A stretch of 34,786 bases of DNA from Faecalicoccus sp. (GCA_017941505.1 JAGAWH010000069.1:1-34786), one strand, 5' to 3'; numbered from the stretch's first letter, positions 16,849 through 25,092 are shown. Made by a program: numbers and translations. Notes: generated by a model from the letters alone, not told the origin.

Positions 16849-17763
16849 ATGGAAAAATGGTATGCGAAGCGAAGAGCTTCAGAACTTTTAGAAATCGACA
16901 AGAGCAGAATCTTAGTCTTTGATACCGATACGACAGGACTTACACCGGGAACGGATGATATCGTCCAAATTACTTTTTTAGATGGTACCGGAAAAATCTT
17001 ATTATCTTCCTTAATCCATCCAACCAGAAAGAAAAGCTGGGCAAAATCGGAACAATACCATCATATTTCACCGGAAGATGTTGAAAAGGCTCCGACGATG
17101 AAAGATCTTTACGATGAAATCCAGGCGCTTTTCACCAATGCGTTATTGGTGGTAAGCTATGATCTGGATTTTGATATCCGATTTGTCGAAGCGGATGGTT
17201 TTATTGTAGAAGGAAAAAAATTCGATGTAATGCGGGAGTTTGGTGCTTTTAAAGAAGGAATTGAGCATAGTAAATTTGAAAAGTATACTTTAGAAAATTG
17301 TGCTTCTTATTTTGGATATAAGATGGAACCGCATAACTCCAAAGAAGATGCCGAAGCTACTTTATTCTGTTTCGATGCATTGATTCATGATCCGCGCTTT
17401 ACTGCCTACGATAAAGAAGAGCGAAAAGAGCTTGAAGAAACCATGCCGGCCGAACCAACGGAATTATCAACCGGTAAAGTCATTAAAGCACGCAAAAGGT
17501 TTCCTTTGATCATGGGATGCATCGCAACCTTTATCGGCTTTGCGATGTTGTCACCGGTTGCCGGTGTATATGGCAACGCGCCTCATGATATTGAAAAAAT
17601 GTTGAAATACGCATTGAATCATTTCGGAAGACCGTATATTATCATCGGTACTGTTTTATTTATCGGTGGGGTTATTACAGTTTTCACATGGATCATTCGA
17701 TATATGGCAAAAGGCTTTAAACGTGGCGTTGTAAAGGGACAAAGAATTAAAAATCAGTTATAA
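16849..17763 (+). CDS. Membrane-anchored DnaQ-like (DEDDh) exonuclease
   Basis: A 304-residue protein with an N-terminal 3'-5' exonuclease domain and two C-terminal membrane helices. Exo motifs: D25-T-D27-T-T-G (normally D-x-E), S-Y-D-L-D-F-D109, and H162-N-S-K-E-D167. Hydrophobic segments lie at about 218-240 and 262-285, and the tail is basic (KGFKRGVVKGQRIKNQL). The nuclease domain would face the cytosol, tethered to the membrane. The change of Glu to Asp in motif I may lower or alter metal-dependent activity. A TGGAG site precedes ATG 16849. It stands alone between terminators and the unknown gene downstream. Substrate unknown. Confidence 0.8.
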   Translation: MEKWYAKRRASELLEIDKSRILVFDTDTTGLTPGTDDIVQITFLDGTGKILLSSLIHPTRKKSWAKSEQYHHISPEDVEKAPTMKDLYDEIQALFTNALLVVSYDLDFDIRFVEADGFIVEGKKFDVMREFGAFKEGIEHSKFEKYTLENCASYFGYKMEPHNSKEDAEATLFCFDALIHDPRFTAYDKEERKELEETMPAEPTELSTGKVIKARKRFPLIMGCIATFIGFAMLSPVAGVYGNAPHDIEKMLKYALNHFGRPYIIIGTVLFIGGVITVFTWIIRYMAKGFKRGVVKGQRIKNQL

Positions 17764-17788
17764 TAATTGTTGAGTGGAGGCTGAAACT

Positions 17789-18352
17789 ATGCAGGATATT
17801 ACGCAATATGTTTTAGATTATGAGCTTTTAGAGAGTTTGAAAGGGAAGACATTTCATTATTATAAATGCGATCCTTTCTATGTTATTAATTCTGTTACTT
17901 CTGTGGTCGGTTTATCAATCGGAGAAGAAAACTATCTTTTGGAAAATAAATTGGAACAGATTAACTATTTCGAGGACATTGATAAATATGCCTTATGGAG
18001 TATTGCACCGTGTGAACCGGAGGATATTCATTCGGTATACAGCGATGTAGTACAGAAAGTGACAGAAATTGAAGAAAAGATCACAGGGATTACGGTTGTT
18101 AATGAACATCAGCAGCTGCATATCGATGAAGAGGATGAAATCGATGAGCTCTGGGTAACAAGAGCATTGATTTTCCATTTAGAAACAAAAGATATCTGTT
18201 TTGAAAAGGATTATATTTCCTTTAGACCGGAGATTTATATCATTACAGGAACCAATCTTAACCAGAGATATCCTGTAACCAACGGCTTTTTCCTGGAAAG
18301 TTGGGATGATGAAATCGAACCGAAGGTATATCAGGAACTGAAAGAAATCTAG
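17789..18352 (+). CDS. Unknown acidic protein
   Basis: A 187-residue soluble, strongly acidic protein that I do not recognise. ATG 17789 is chosen because GGAGG ends eight bases before it; an in-frame GTG at 17774 overlaps that ribosome site and is rejected. The middle contains a Glu/Asp-rich stretch (IDEEDEIDELW) and the C-terminal part alternates beta-like segments (ICFEKDYISFRPEIYIITG). No signal peptide, membrane helix or cysteine motif is seen. It follows the exonuclease gene by 25 bases without a terminator, so the two are probably cotranscribed; it ends at a clear terminator. Confidence 0.75.
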   Translation: MQDITQYVLDYELLESLKGKTFHYYKCDPFYVINSVTSVVGLSIGEENYLLENKLEQINYFEDIDKYALWSIAPCEPEDIHSVYSDVVQKVTEIEEKITGITVVNEHQQLHIDEEDEIDELWVTRALIFHLETKDICFEKDYISFRPEIYIITGTNLNQRYPVTNGFFLESWDDEIEPKVYQELKEI

Positions 18353-18374
18353 GGTAGAGAGATCTACCTTTTTT
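18353..18374 (+). terminator. Intrinsic terminator
   Basis: GGTAGA (18353-18358), tetraloop GAGA, TCTACC (18363-18368), then TTTTTT. It starts right after the stop codon of the unknown gene. Confidence 0.85.
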
Positions 18375-18466
18375 ATTTGATTTATGAGAAAACGTGAGAG
18401 TTAGACACTCTGTTCCTATTGTGAAAATATACCCTAAAATCACTAGTTAAACTTTTCACAAAAACC

Positions 18467-18495
18467 TTTAATTTCCTTTACTTTTGTTCTATAAT
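18467..18495 (+). promoter_or_regulatory. Promoter candidate of alcohol dehydrogenase
   Basis: A consensus TATAAT (18490-18495) lies 17 bases after a weak -35, TTTAAT (18467-18472), and 29 bases before ATG 18524. The stretch 18375-18466 shows no other feature. Confidence 0.5.
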
Positions 18496-18523
18496 AAACC
18501 TCGTGATAAATAGGAGGTCTATT

Positions 18524-19747
18524 ATGGCAAGATTTACATTACCAAGAGACCTTTACCATGGTAAAGGATCCCTTGAAACATTAAAAACTTTGAAAGGTAA
18601 AAAGGCAATTATCTGCGTCGGCGGCGGATCTATGAAGCGCTTTGGTTTCTTAGGCAGAGCTGAACAGTACTTAAAAGAAGCAGGTATGGAAGTTGCCTTA
18701 TTTGAAGGTATTGAAAGCGATCCTTCTGTAGAAACAGTAATGAAGGGCGCTGAAAAGATGCTTGAATTTGAACCGGACTGGATCGTTGCGATCGGTGGCG
18801 GTTCACCAATCGATGCTGCAAAGGCAATGTGGATCAAATACGAATATCCTGATTGCACATTCGAAGATATGTGTAAAGTATTCGGTATCCCTGAATTAAG
18901 ACATAAGGCAAAATTCGTAGCTGTATCTTCTACAAGCGGAACTGCTACAGAAGTAACTGCATTCTCTATCATTACAGATTACGCTAAGGGTATTAAATAT
19001 CCAATCGCTGACTTCGAAATTACACCGGACATCGCTATCGTTGACCCGGATTTAGCTGAAACAATGCCTAAGAAGTTAGTTGCTCATACAGGTATGGACG
19101 CAATGACTCATGCCATCGAAGCATATGTATCAACAGCTAACTGTGATTACACAGATCCTCTGGCAATCCATGCGATTGAAATGATCATGAAGGATTTGAT
19201 CCCTTCATACAACGGTGATATGGCCGCAAGAGACCGTATGCACAATGCTCAGTGCTTAGCAGGTATGGCATTCTCTAATGCACTTTTAGGTATCGTTCAC
19301 TCTATGGCACATAAGACAGGTGCAGTATTCCAGGATTATGGAGCACACATTATCCATGGTGCAGCTAACGCTATGTACTTACCAAAGGTAATCGCATTCA
19401 ACGCTAAAGATGAAACTGCTAAAAAGCGTTACGGCGTAATCGTTGACTACATGGGTATCTGCGATAAAGATGCAAGCGATGATGACAAGGTTGCTGCATT
19501 AATCGCTTACTTACGTAAGATGAACGATGATTTAAACATCCCTCACTGCATTAAGAACTACGGTGCTGATTCCTTCCCAACAGAACAGGGCTTCGTACCG
19601 GAAGAAGTATTCTTAGAAAGATTACCTGAAATCGCTAAGAACGCTATTTTGGATGCATGTACAGGATCTAACCCTCGTCAGCCTAGCCAGGAAGAGATGG
19701 AAAAACTCTTCAAGTGCTGCTACTACGATTTAGACGTAGATTTCTAA
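18524..19747 (+). CDS. Iron-containing alcohol dehydrogenase (group III)
   Basis: A 407-residue NAD(P)-linked alcohol dehydrogenase reducing aldehydes in fermentation. Motifs: nucleotide-binding GGGSPIDAAKAM, TSGTATEVTAFSII, metal-binding Asp and His in GMDAMTHAIEAY, His in GIVHSMAHKTGAVF and His in GAHIIHGAANAMYLP. The start is ATG 18524 behind TAGGAGGTCT; an in-frame GTG at 18503 precedes the ribosome site. Codon use is noticeably restricted (frequent GTA, GCT, TTA, AAG and TAC) compared with neighbours, as expected for a highly expressed gene. It is monocistronic between two terminators. Butanol or ethanol dehydrogenase activity is inferred from the family. Confidence 0.92.
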   Translation: MARFTLPRDLYHGKGSLETLKTLKGKKAIICVGGGSMKRFGFLGRAEQYLKEAGMEVALFEGIESDPSVETVMKGAEKMLEFEPDWIVAIGGGSPIDAAKAMWIKYEYPDCTFEDMCKVFGIPELRHKAKFVAVSSTSGTATEVTAFSIITDYAKGIKYPIADFEITPDIAIVDPDLAETMPKKLVAHTGMDAMTHAIEAYVSTANCDYTDPLAIHAIEMIMKDLIPSYNGDMAARDRMHNAQCLAGMAFSNALLGIVHSMAHKTGAVFQDYGAHIIHGAANAMYLPKVIAFNAKDETAKKRYGVIVDYMGICDKDASDDDKVAALIAYLRKMNDDLNIPHCIKNYGADSFPTEQGFVPEEVFLERLPEIAKNAILDACTGSNPRQPSQEEMEKLFKCCYYDLDVDF

Positions 19748-19761
19748 AATTAGAAAATTCA

Positions 19762-19785
19762 AAAAGCGGAGATATCTCCGCTTTT
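19762..19785. terminator. Palindromic bidirectional terminator
   Basis: A perfect 24-base palindrome, arms AAAAGCGGAGAT and ATCTCCGCTTTT, ending in TTTTG. It closes the alcohol dehydrogenase transcript 14 bases after the stop. Confidence 0.8.
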
Positions 19786-19804
19786 GTGCGAAAGGAAGAA
19801 TTGT

Positions 19805-20323
19805 ATGGAATGGAATATTGAAAAACTAACCCAAAATAATGCTGAGAAGATCGCAGGATGGAATTTCCCAAAAGATTATGCATGGACAACACTCGGGAAG
19901 GGTACAGAAAATGAATATTTTCTGCTTCGTGAAAACTATCGAAAAGATTCTTATTTTCAAGTAACCAAAGATGAATTGATGGGTTATTTCTCCGTCAATG
20001 ACCGTATTCGAAAAGAAGCAGGAGCTCTGCAGGTCGTTATTAATCCGGAAGCTGATTATGAAGAGGAAAAACAGTTTCTGATTGTAATGGAGAAGTTTAT
20101 TAAGGAAAAGTATCCATCCATTGAGACCATCAATGTCATGGCGTATTCCACCCAGACAAAGGCCATTGAGATTTATGAAGGCCTTGGATATGAAAATCAT
20201 GGTGTTCTGTCTTCATTTGGACATGATATGTCATCCTATGAGCAGGATGGATTTAATACCGATGAAAAGGGAAACTATATTCAGGAAATACAATTGGTTG
20301 TTCTTTCCAAAAAAATACGATAA
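19805..20323 (+). CDS. GNAT-family N-acetyltransferase
   Basis: A 172-residue acetyltransferase-like protein. The start is ATG 19805 behind AAAGGAAGA; the frame also opens at 19784 inside the terminator, which is unlikely. The C-terminal half has the GNAT motif B pattern (INVMAYSTQTKAIEIYEGLGYENHGV), with conserved ..A...YE.LGY. The central region has FSVNDRIRKEAGALQVVINP, typical of the strand before the acyl-CoA site, although the classic R/Q-x-x-G-x-G/A loop is weak. Acyl acceptor unknown. It is separated from the convergent oxidoreductase by a shared terminator. Confidence 0.8.
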   Translation: MEWNIEKLTQNNAEKIAGWNFPKDYAWTTLGKGTENEYFLLRENYRKDSYFQVTKDELMGYFSVNDRIRKEAGALQVVINPEADYEEEKQFLIVMEKFIKEKYPSIETINVMAYSTQTKAIEIYEGLGYENHGVLSSFGHDMSSYEQDGFNTDEKGNYIQEIQLVVLSKKIR

Positions 20324-20345
20324 GAGGCAGTGTAAACTGCCTCTT
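20322..20345. terminator. Bidirectional terminator
   Basis: A 10-bp perfect stem, AAGAGGCAGT (20322-20331) with ACTGCCTCTT (20336-20345), loop GTAA. Located exactly between the convergent GNAT and oxidoreductase genes. Confidence 0.8.
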
Positions 20346-21445
20346 TAATATTTCATATCAAATAATTCCGGTTTCTCGAAGGTGCTTTCCACTTCAATAA
20401 AACGTCCTTCTTTAGAACTTTGTTCCATAGCTTCAATGACTTCAAGTACATGTGCAGCCATCGCTTTATCGGTTCTGTTTTTCCGATGATGAACAATCGC
20501 ATCAGCCAGCTCGGCAGGGCCGATTCCCCGGGAATTATCACTGTAGAAACCAACCGGTTTTAACACTTCTGTCTCTTTTTCAAAGAATCCTTTCGGACGG
20601 ATTAATTCTACCGGATTACCGAACTCATTGGCATTGCCAAGTTTTAATAAACCATTTTTTCCACAGATCACAAAATCGGACCTGTCAAAAATCACACTTT
20701 CATTATCTTCATGGATTGTTCCGATAACGCCGTTTTCCAACTCCAATGTAGCCGCAATAATGGCTTCATTAGGTGTATCTATCATTTCGTTAAACCCTTT
20801 TGTATCCGGTATGGAATTCATTCGCTTATCATATGGTGTTTTTAATACGGCAGATACTGTTTTAACCGGTCCAAGTAAGGAAACCAAAGCTGTCAGATAG
20901 TAAACAATATAGTCTCTTAAAGCTCCGGCTCCCGGAATACGAAGGAAAGGGAACATGGCGGTGAGTATATCATTATCTCGGGTAATTGAAATAGTAAAAG
21001 AATGAATCGTTCCAATCTTATTTTCATCGATTGCCTTTTTGGCCGTTTGAAATCCGGTTCCTAAAAAGGTATCCGGTGCCGATCCTAAATACAATCCTTT
21101 GGCATCGGCTGATTCACACAGCTCTTTAGCTTCGGCATAGGTTTCTGTCATGGTCTTTTCTGTATATACGTGTTTTCCTGCCAGCAGGGCACTTTTGATT
21201 AATTCATAATGCGTCTGAACCGGTGTCAGAATGACTATTATATCGATGTCCGGGTCAGCTAACATCTGATCATTTGTGAGAGCACGAATATGATATTTTT
21301 CAGCTTTCTTTTGAGCAGAAGCCATTCCTCTTGAGCTGATGGCACTTACCTGGACGTTAGAAAAGCGGGAAGTAAGGTTATCTAAATAAATGTCGCTGAT
21401 GGCACCCGATCCAATGATGCCGATATTTATCTTTTGAATTTCCAT
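20345..21445 (-). CDS. Gfo/Idh/MocA-family oxidoreductase
   Basis: A 366-residue NAD(P)-dependent sugar or polyol dehydrogenase. The Rossmann motif is near the N-terminus (INIGIIGSGAISDIYLDNL), followed by VIVILTPVQTHYELIKSALL and the catalytic-type GKHVYTEKTM (Glu-Lys). The start is ATG at 21445, with AGGAGG five bases before it; the frame continues upstream but lacks a ribosome site. It is divergent from lacI1 of the maltodextrin operon and shares its 163-base regulatory region, so it may respond to related signals. Substrate not predictable. Confidence 0.92.
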   Translation of the reverse strand: MEIQKINIGIIGSGAISDIYLDNLTSRFSNVQVSAISSRGMASAQKKAEKYHIRALTNDQMLADPDIDIIVILTPVQTHYELIKSALLAGKHVYTEKTMTETYAEAKELCESADAKGLYLGSAPDTFLGTGFQTAKKAIDENKIGTIHSFTISITRDNDILTAMFPFLRIPGAGALRDYIVYYLTALVSLLGPVKTVSAVLKTPYDKRMNSIPDTKGFNEMIDTPNEAIIAATLELENGVIGTIHEDNESVIFDRSDFVICGKNGLLKLGNANEFGNPVELIRPKGFFEKETEVLKPVGFYSDNSRGIGPAELADAIVHHRKNRTDKAMAAHVLEVIEAMEQSSKEGRFIEVESTFEKPELFDMKY

Positions 21446-21467
21446 ACAAACCTCCTGAATCATATCT

Positions 21468-21502
21468 ATTATATACTTTATGATAACAGCTGTTTCTAAC
21501 AG
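21468..21502 (-). promoter_or_regulatory. Oxidoreductase promoter region with small palindromes
   Basis: On the minus strand TATAAT (complement of 21468-21473) is a -10 candidate 23 bases before the start. Just upstream lie two overlapping palindromes, AACAGCTGTT (21485-21494) and CTGTTtctAACAG (21490-21502), close to where a -35 would be. They could be an operator; the -35 itself is poor. Confidence 0.35.
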
Positions 21503-21525
21503 AACAAAATAATTTAAAAAATCCG

Positions 21526-21554
21526 TTGACAAGATGAAAGCGTTAACATAAAAT
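21526..21554 (+). promoter_or_regulatory. Maltodextrin operon promoter
   Basis: TTGACA (21526-21531), a 17-base spacer, and TAAAAT (21549-21554): an almost ideal vegetative sigma promoter 55 bases before the lacI1 start. Its spacer holds a perfect cre box. Confidence 0.8.
21534..21549 (+). promoter_or_regulatory. CcpA catabolite-repression (cre) site
   Basis: ATGAAAGCGTTAACAT agrees at every position with the consensus WTGNAARCGNWWWCAW. It lies between the -35 and -10 boxes, a position where bound CcpA would block RNA polymerase, giving glucose repression of the operon. Confidence 0.8.
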
Positions 21555-21560
21555 GATGAT

Positions 21561-21591
21561 GTAAACGATACCGTAAACGTTTACGGAAACG
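21561..21591 (+). promoter_or_regulatory. Overlapping LacI-type operators
   Basis: A perfect 16-base palindrome, CCGTAAACGTTTACGG (21571-21586), is flanked by GTAAACG (21561-21567) and overlaps a second inverted pair, CGTTTacggAAACG (21578-21591). Central CG with AAAC/GTTT arms is typical of LacI-family operators. It lies directly downstream of the -10 box, so the encoded LacI proteins probably bind here and autoregulate. Confidence 0.75.
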
Positions 21592-21608
21592 ATAACGAAG
21601 AGGTGATG

Positions 21609-22631
21609 ATGCTTTTGAAGACAATTAAAGATATTGCCGAGTTATCTGGGTTCAGTATAGGAACGGTATCACGTGTCATTAACAATCATCCTGATGTAAG
21701 TGAGCAGGCAAGAGAGAAAATACTATCAATCATTGAACAGGAAGGATATCAGCCCAATTCAAATGCCAGACTCTTAAAAAGAAATTCCGCATCATCCATC
21801 AGTATCTTAGTGAAAGGTACAAAAAACTTGTTTTTTGAAGAATTGCTGGAACTGATTGAAAAGGACTTCAAAGACAGTGGCGAAGAGGTCAGCGTGGTCT
21901 TTCTTGATGAAACAGATAATGAAGTACAAACAGCTCTGCAAATCTGCAACGAAAGAAAACCCAAAGGGTTGATCTTTCTGGGAGGAAATATCGATTTCTT
22001 TAAAGAACAGTTTGATACCATTAAAGTACCTAGTGTACTTGTTTCCGGTGATGCGTCTTCTCTTCCGTTTGAGAATTTATCAAGCTATTGCACAAACGAC
22101 TATCAGGGTGGTCGGGATGCTGTGAAATATTTATTGGATCACGGGCATAGAAAAATCGGCATAGTAGGCGGACAGATGTTAAGCGATAATGGCTGGGTCG
22201 GAACCGCCAGAGTGCAGGGAGCTATCGACTGTCTTAAAGACTGCAATGTAGCTTTTGATGTTTCCAAACAATTTAAACCGGGACGGTTTTCAATGGAATC
22301 CGGATATGAAGCGACAAAAGAGCTCATGGAACAAAATCCCGATCTTACATCCATCTTCGCTTTAAGCGATACATTGGCCATCGGTGCCATACGTGCATTA
22401 AAAGATATGGGAAAAAGTGTTCCGCAGGATATTTCTATCATCGGTTTTGATGGTATACCGTATTCCAGATATTCTGTTCCACGTATTACGACCATTCAGC
22501 AGAATTCTGAACTTATGGCAAAGAAAAGTGTTGAAGATTTATTGTTGAGAATCAGTTATTCCAGAGACCGGATTCATGAATTGATTGAACATTCGATCAC
22601 ATCGGGTGACAGTGTAAAGGAGATATCCTGA
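21609..22631 (+). CDS. LacI-family regulator 1 (MalR-like)
   Basis: A 340-residue LacI/GalR repressor. The N-terminal helix-turn-helix and hinge read TIKDIAELSGFSIGTVSRVI and GYQPNSNARLLK; the rest is a sugar-binding periplasmic-type core (GLIFLGGN, HRKIGIVGG, DLTSIFALSDTLAIGAIRAL, DISIIGFDGI). ATG 21609 has the best spacing to the GAAGAGG site; ATG 21606 and GTG 21603 are in frame. It is first in the maltodextrin operon and directly downstream of an operator cluster, so autorepression relieved by maltose or maltodextrin is likely. A paralogue closes the operon at 31132. Confidence 0.9.
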   Translation: MLLKTIKDIAELSGFSIGTVSRVINNHPDVSEQAREKILSIIEQEGYQPNSNARLLKRNSASSISILVKGTKNLFFEELLELIEKDFKDSGEEVSVVFLDETDNEVQTALQICNERKPKGLIFLGGNIDFFKEQFDTIKVPSVLVSGDASSLPFENLSSYCTNDYQGGRDAVKYLLDHGHRKIGIVGGQMLSDNGWVGTARVQGAIDCLKDCNVAFDVSKQFKPGRFSMESGYEATKELMEQNPDLTSIFALSDTLAIGAIRALKDMGKSVPQDISIIGFDGIPYSRYSVPRITTIQQNSELMAKKSVEDLLLRISYSRDRIHELIEHSITSGDSVKEIS

Positions 22632-22647
22632 AAGGAAGGGTGAGATT

Positions 22648-23811
22648 ATGGCAGAGGTTAGTTTAAAACATATTCAAAAAATTTATCCTGTCGCAAAGGA
22701 TGAAAAGAAAAAACAGAAAACCACAAATCTTAAAATTACCGATGAAGGTGTTGTAGCGGTAGATGACTTTAATCTGGACATCAAAGATAAGGAATTTATC
22801 GTATTGGTAGGACCATCCGGATGCGGTAAGTCGACTACACTTAGAATGATTGCCGGCTTAGAAGAAATTACCCGCGGTGAGCTTTATATTGACGGCAAAC
22901 TTGTCAATGATGTAGAACCAAAAGATCGTGATATTGCGATGGTCTTCCAAAACTATGCCCTTTATCCGCATATGACCGTTCGAAAGAATATGGAATTCCC
23001 ATTGACGCTTCGTAAAATGCCGAAAGAACAAATTGATGCCAAGGTGAATGAAGCAGCCGAAATCTTAGGAATCAGTGAATACTTAGACCGTAAACCGAAG
23101 GCTTTATCCGGTGGACAGAGACAGCGTGTTGCGATCGGGCGTGCCATTGTACGTGAGCCAAGATTATTACTCATGGATGAGCCGTTATCGAATTTGGACG
23201 CAAAACTCAGAAACCAGATGCGTGCAGAAATCATTAAACTTAGACAACGTATCGATACAACATTTGTATATGTAACTCACGATCAAACGGAAGCGATGAC
23301 CCTTGGAGATCGAATTGTGATCATGAAAGATGGGGAAGTACAGCAGATCGGAACACCGCAGGAAGTATTCAATCATCCAAAAAATATCTTTGTGGCAGGC
23401 TTCATCGGAATGCCACAGATGAATATGTATGACGGAAAACTCGATATCAATTCAAACGGTGAATACTATGTGCAGGTTGAAGATGCTAAGGTTGTTCTTT
23501 CCGAAGACAAACAAAAAAATTTAAAGGCACATAATGTTCAAGCACAGAATGTAACAATCGGTGTTCGACCTGAACATATCACCTTAAATGAGGTAGAAGG
23601 ATCTATGCTGCATGGCATAGTCGATGTTTCCGAAATGATGGGATCCAGCGTTCATCTGCATGTCAATGCCTGCGGCAAAGACTCCATTATCATTGTACCG
23701 ACATTGGAATTGGGTAATAAAAACTATGATCCGCATTCAGAAATCAGCTTTACCTTTGCCGGTAATGTTATCCATGTATTCGATTCGAATGGATTGAATC
23801 TGGAATTCTAA
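22648..23811 (+). CDS. malK: Maltodextrin ABC ATPase (MsmX/MalK type)
   Basis: A 387-residue ATPase with all core motifs: Walker A GPSGCGKST (55-63), VFQNYALYPHM, LSGGQRQRVAIGRAI, LLLMDEPLSNLDA and YVTHDQTEAM, plus the C-terminal regulatory domain (IGVRPEHITL). Unlike the ATPase at 7832, it carries about 20 extra Lys-rich residues (roughly 15-35, including KDEKKKQKTT) just before the strand leading to Walker A, in the A-loop region. It energises MalF/MalG and is the first transport gene of the operon. Confidence 0.92.
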   Translation: MAEVSLKHIQKIYPVAKDEKKKQKTTNLKITDEGVVAVDDFNLDIKDKEFIVLVGPSGCGKSTTLRMIAGLEEITRGELYIDGKLVNDVEPKDRDIAMVFQNYALYPHMTVRKNMEFPLTLRKMPKEQIDAKVNEAAEILGISEYLDRKPKALSGGQRQRVAIGRAIVREPRLLLMDEPLSNLDAKLRNQMRAEIIKLRQRIDTTFVYVTHDQTEAMTLGDRIVIMKDGEVQQIGTPQEVFNHPKNIFVAGFIGMPQMNMYDGKLDINSNGEYYVQVEDAKVVLSEDKQKNLKAHNVQAQNVTIGVRPEHITLNEVEGSMLHGIVDVSEMMGSSVHLHVNACGKDSIIIVPTLELGNKNYDPHSEISFTFAGNVIHVFDSNGLNLEF

Positions 23812-23858
23812 TATAGGCTCTAATTCAAAAAAAAATAATAAAAGAGGAGGAATGAAAC

Positions 23859-25085
23859 ATGAGCAGTAAATTATTAAAGCTTGGTATGGCAGCTCTGATG
23901 AGCTTGTCCATGGTTGGATGTTCAGGATCCGGTGGAGGAGGATCTTCATCCGGAGATAAGATCACATTGACAGTTTGGACACCTGCTGAAGATCAATCCG
24001 ATGAGCAGGGAAACTGGTTAGACAAAGAATTAACTGCATTTAAAGAAGCGCATCCGGAATGGAATCTTGACATTAAAGTCGGTGTTATGTCTGAAGGCGA
24101 TGCCGGAACCACGGTTCCACAGGACCCGGAAGCTGCCGCTGATGTATACATGTTTGCCAATGACCAGATCACAAACTTGATCGATGCCGGTGCTTTAGCT
24201 GAACTTGGCGGAAGTACATTAGACGAAATCAAAGAACATAATACCGATACAGTTATGAGCTATGTTACTTATGAAGATGGTGTTTACGGTGTACCTTTCA
24301 CTACAAATACCTGGTTCATGTACTATGACAAGTCTGTATTTACTGAAGACGATATTAAGAATCTGGATACAATGCTGCAAAAAGGTGTTGTAGCTTATCC
24401 ATTATCCAATGCATGGTACCTTGCAGCACCATATCTGGCAAATGGATGCACAATGTTTGGTGAAGATGGCATGGATAACGATGCAGGAATCGATTTCTCC
24501 GGTGATAAGGCTGTTGCCGTAACAAACTACTTAGTTGATCTTGCCGCAAACCCTAACTTCAAAAACGATGCCGACGGTGTCGGAATTGCCGGCTTGGCAG
24601 ATGGTTCTGTAAACGCAATTTTCTCCGGTTCCTGGGACTACAACAATGTTAAGGAAGCTTTAGGTGACAACATGGGTATTGCTCCGGTTCCAACGATCAC
24701 AATCAACGGTGAACAGAAACAGTTATTATCCTTTGCCGGTGTTAAGGCAATCGGTGTAAATGCTTATTCAAAGAATCCGGAACAGGCTGTTGCGTTAGCT
24801 GCTTTCTTAGGATCAACACAGGCACAACAGGATCACTTTGACTTACGTATGGTTGTTCCTACAGATACTACCATTGATGTATCCGACAACCCATTGGTTA
24901 AGGCACAGAACGATACCATCAACGATACATCTTTCATTCAGCCGTTTGTTTCCAATATGTCCAACTTCTGGAGCCCGGCAGAAACATTCGGTACTGCCAT
25001 TGTGAATGGTAAAGTAACACACGATAACGCTGCTGAGCAGACTGAAAAGACAAACGATTTATACAACAGCTCCGCTGTAGAATAA
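23859..25085 (+). CDS. malE: Maltose/maltodextrin-binding lipoprotein (MalE-like)
   Basis: A 408-residue extracellular binding protein. The signal peptide ends in the lipobox SMVGC (Cys21), followed by a Gly/Ser linker. Then come LTVWTPAEDQ, DVYMFANDQI, YGVPFTTNTWFMYYDKSVF and a C-terminal NFWSPAETFGTAI, consistent with maltose/maltodextrin-type binding proteins. GAGGAGG lies eight bases before ATG 23859. A strong hairpin follows the gene, probably protecting its mRNA so that binding protein exceeds the permeases. Maltodextrin specificity is inferred from the linked amylase and glucosidase. Confidence 0.92.
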   Translation: MSSKLLKLGMAALMSLSMVGCSGSGGGGSSSGDKITLTVWTPAEDQSDEQGNWLDKELTAFKEAHPEWNLDIKVGVMSEGDAGTTVPQDPEAAADVYMFANDQITNLIDAGALAELGGSTLDEIKEHNTDTVMSYVTYEDGVYGVPFTTNTWFMYYDKSVFTEDDIKNLDTMLQKGVVAYPLSNAWYLAAPYLANGCTMFGEDGMDNDAGIDFSGDKAVAVTNYLVDLAANPNFKNDADGVGIAGLADGSVNAIFSGSWDYNNVKEALGDNMGIAPVPTITINGEQKQLLSFAGVKAIGVNAYSKNPEQAVALAAFLGSTQAQQDHFDLRMVVPTDTTIDVSDNPLVKAQNDTINDTSFIQPFVSNMSNFWSPAETFGTAIVNGKVTHDNAAEQTEKTNDLYNSSAVE

Positions 25086-25092
25086 AATAATG

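Noticed and set aside
16670..16891. Plus-strand 73-codon frame between phosphoesterase and exonuclease
   Set aside because: It spans two terminators and a promoter candidate and overlaps both neighbours in another frame.
18553..18972. Minus-strand 139-codon frame inside the alcohol dehydrogenase
   Set aside because: Lies wholly within a highly conserved plus-strand gene; an artefact of its codon bias.
21558..21573. ATGTAAACGATACCGT considered as a second cre box
   Set aside because: Two mismatches to the consensus in the right arm, and the AAACG elements are better read as LacI half-sites.
21561..21605. Operator repeats considered as a short CRISPR-like or direct-repeat array
   Set aside because: The repeats are overlapping inverted half-sites of seven to eight bases without spacers, fully explained as LacI operators.
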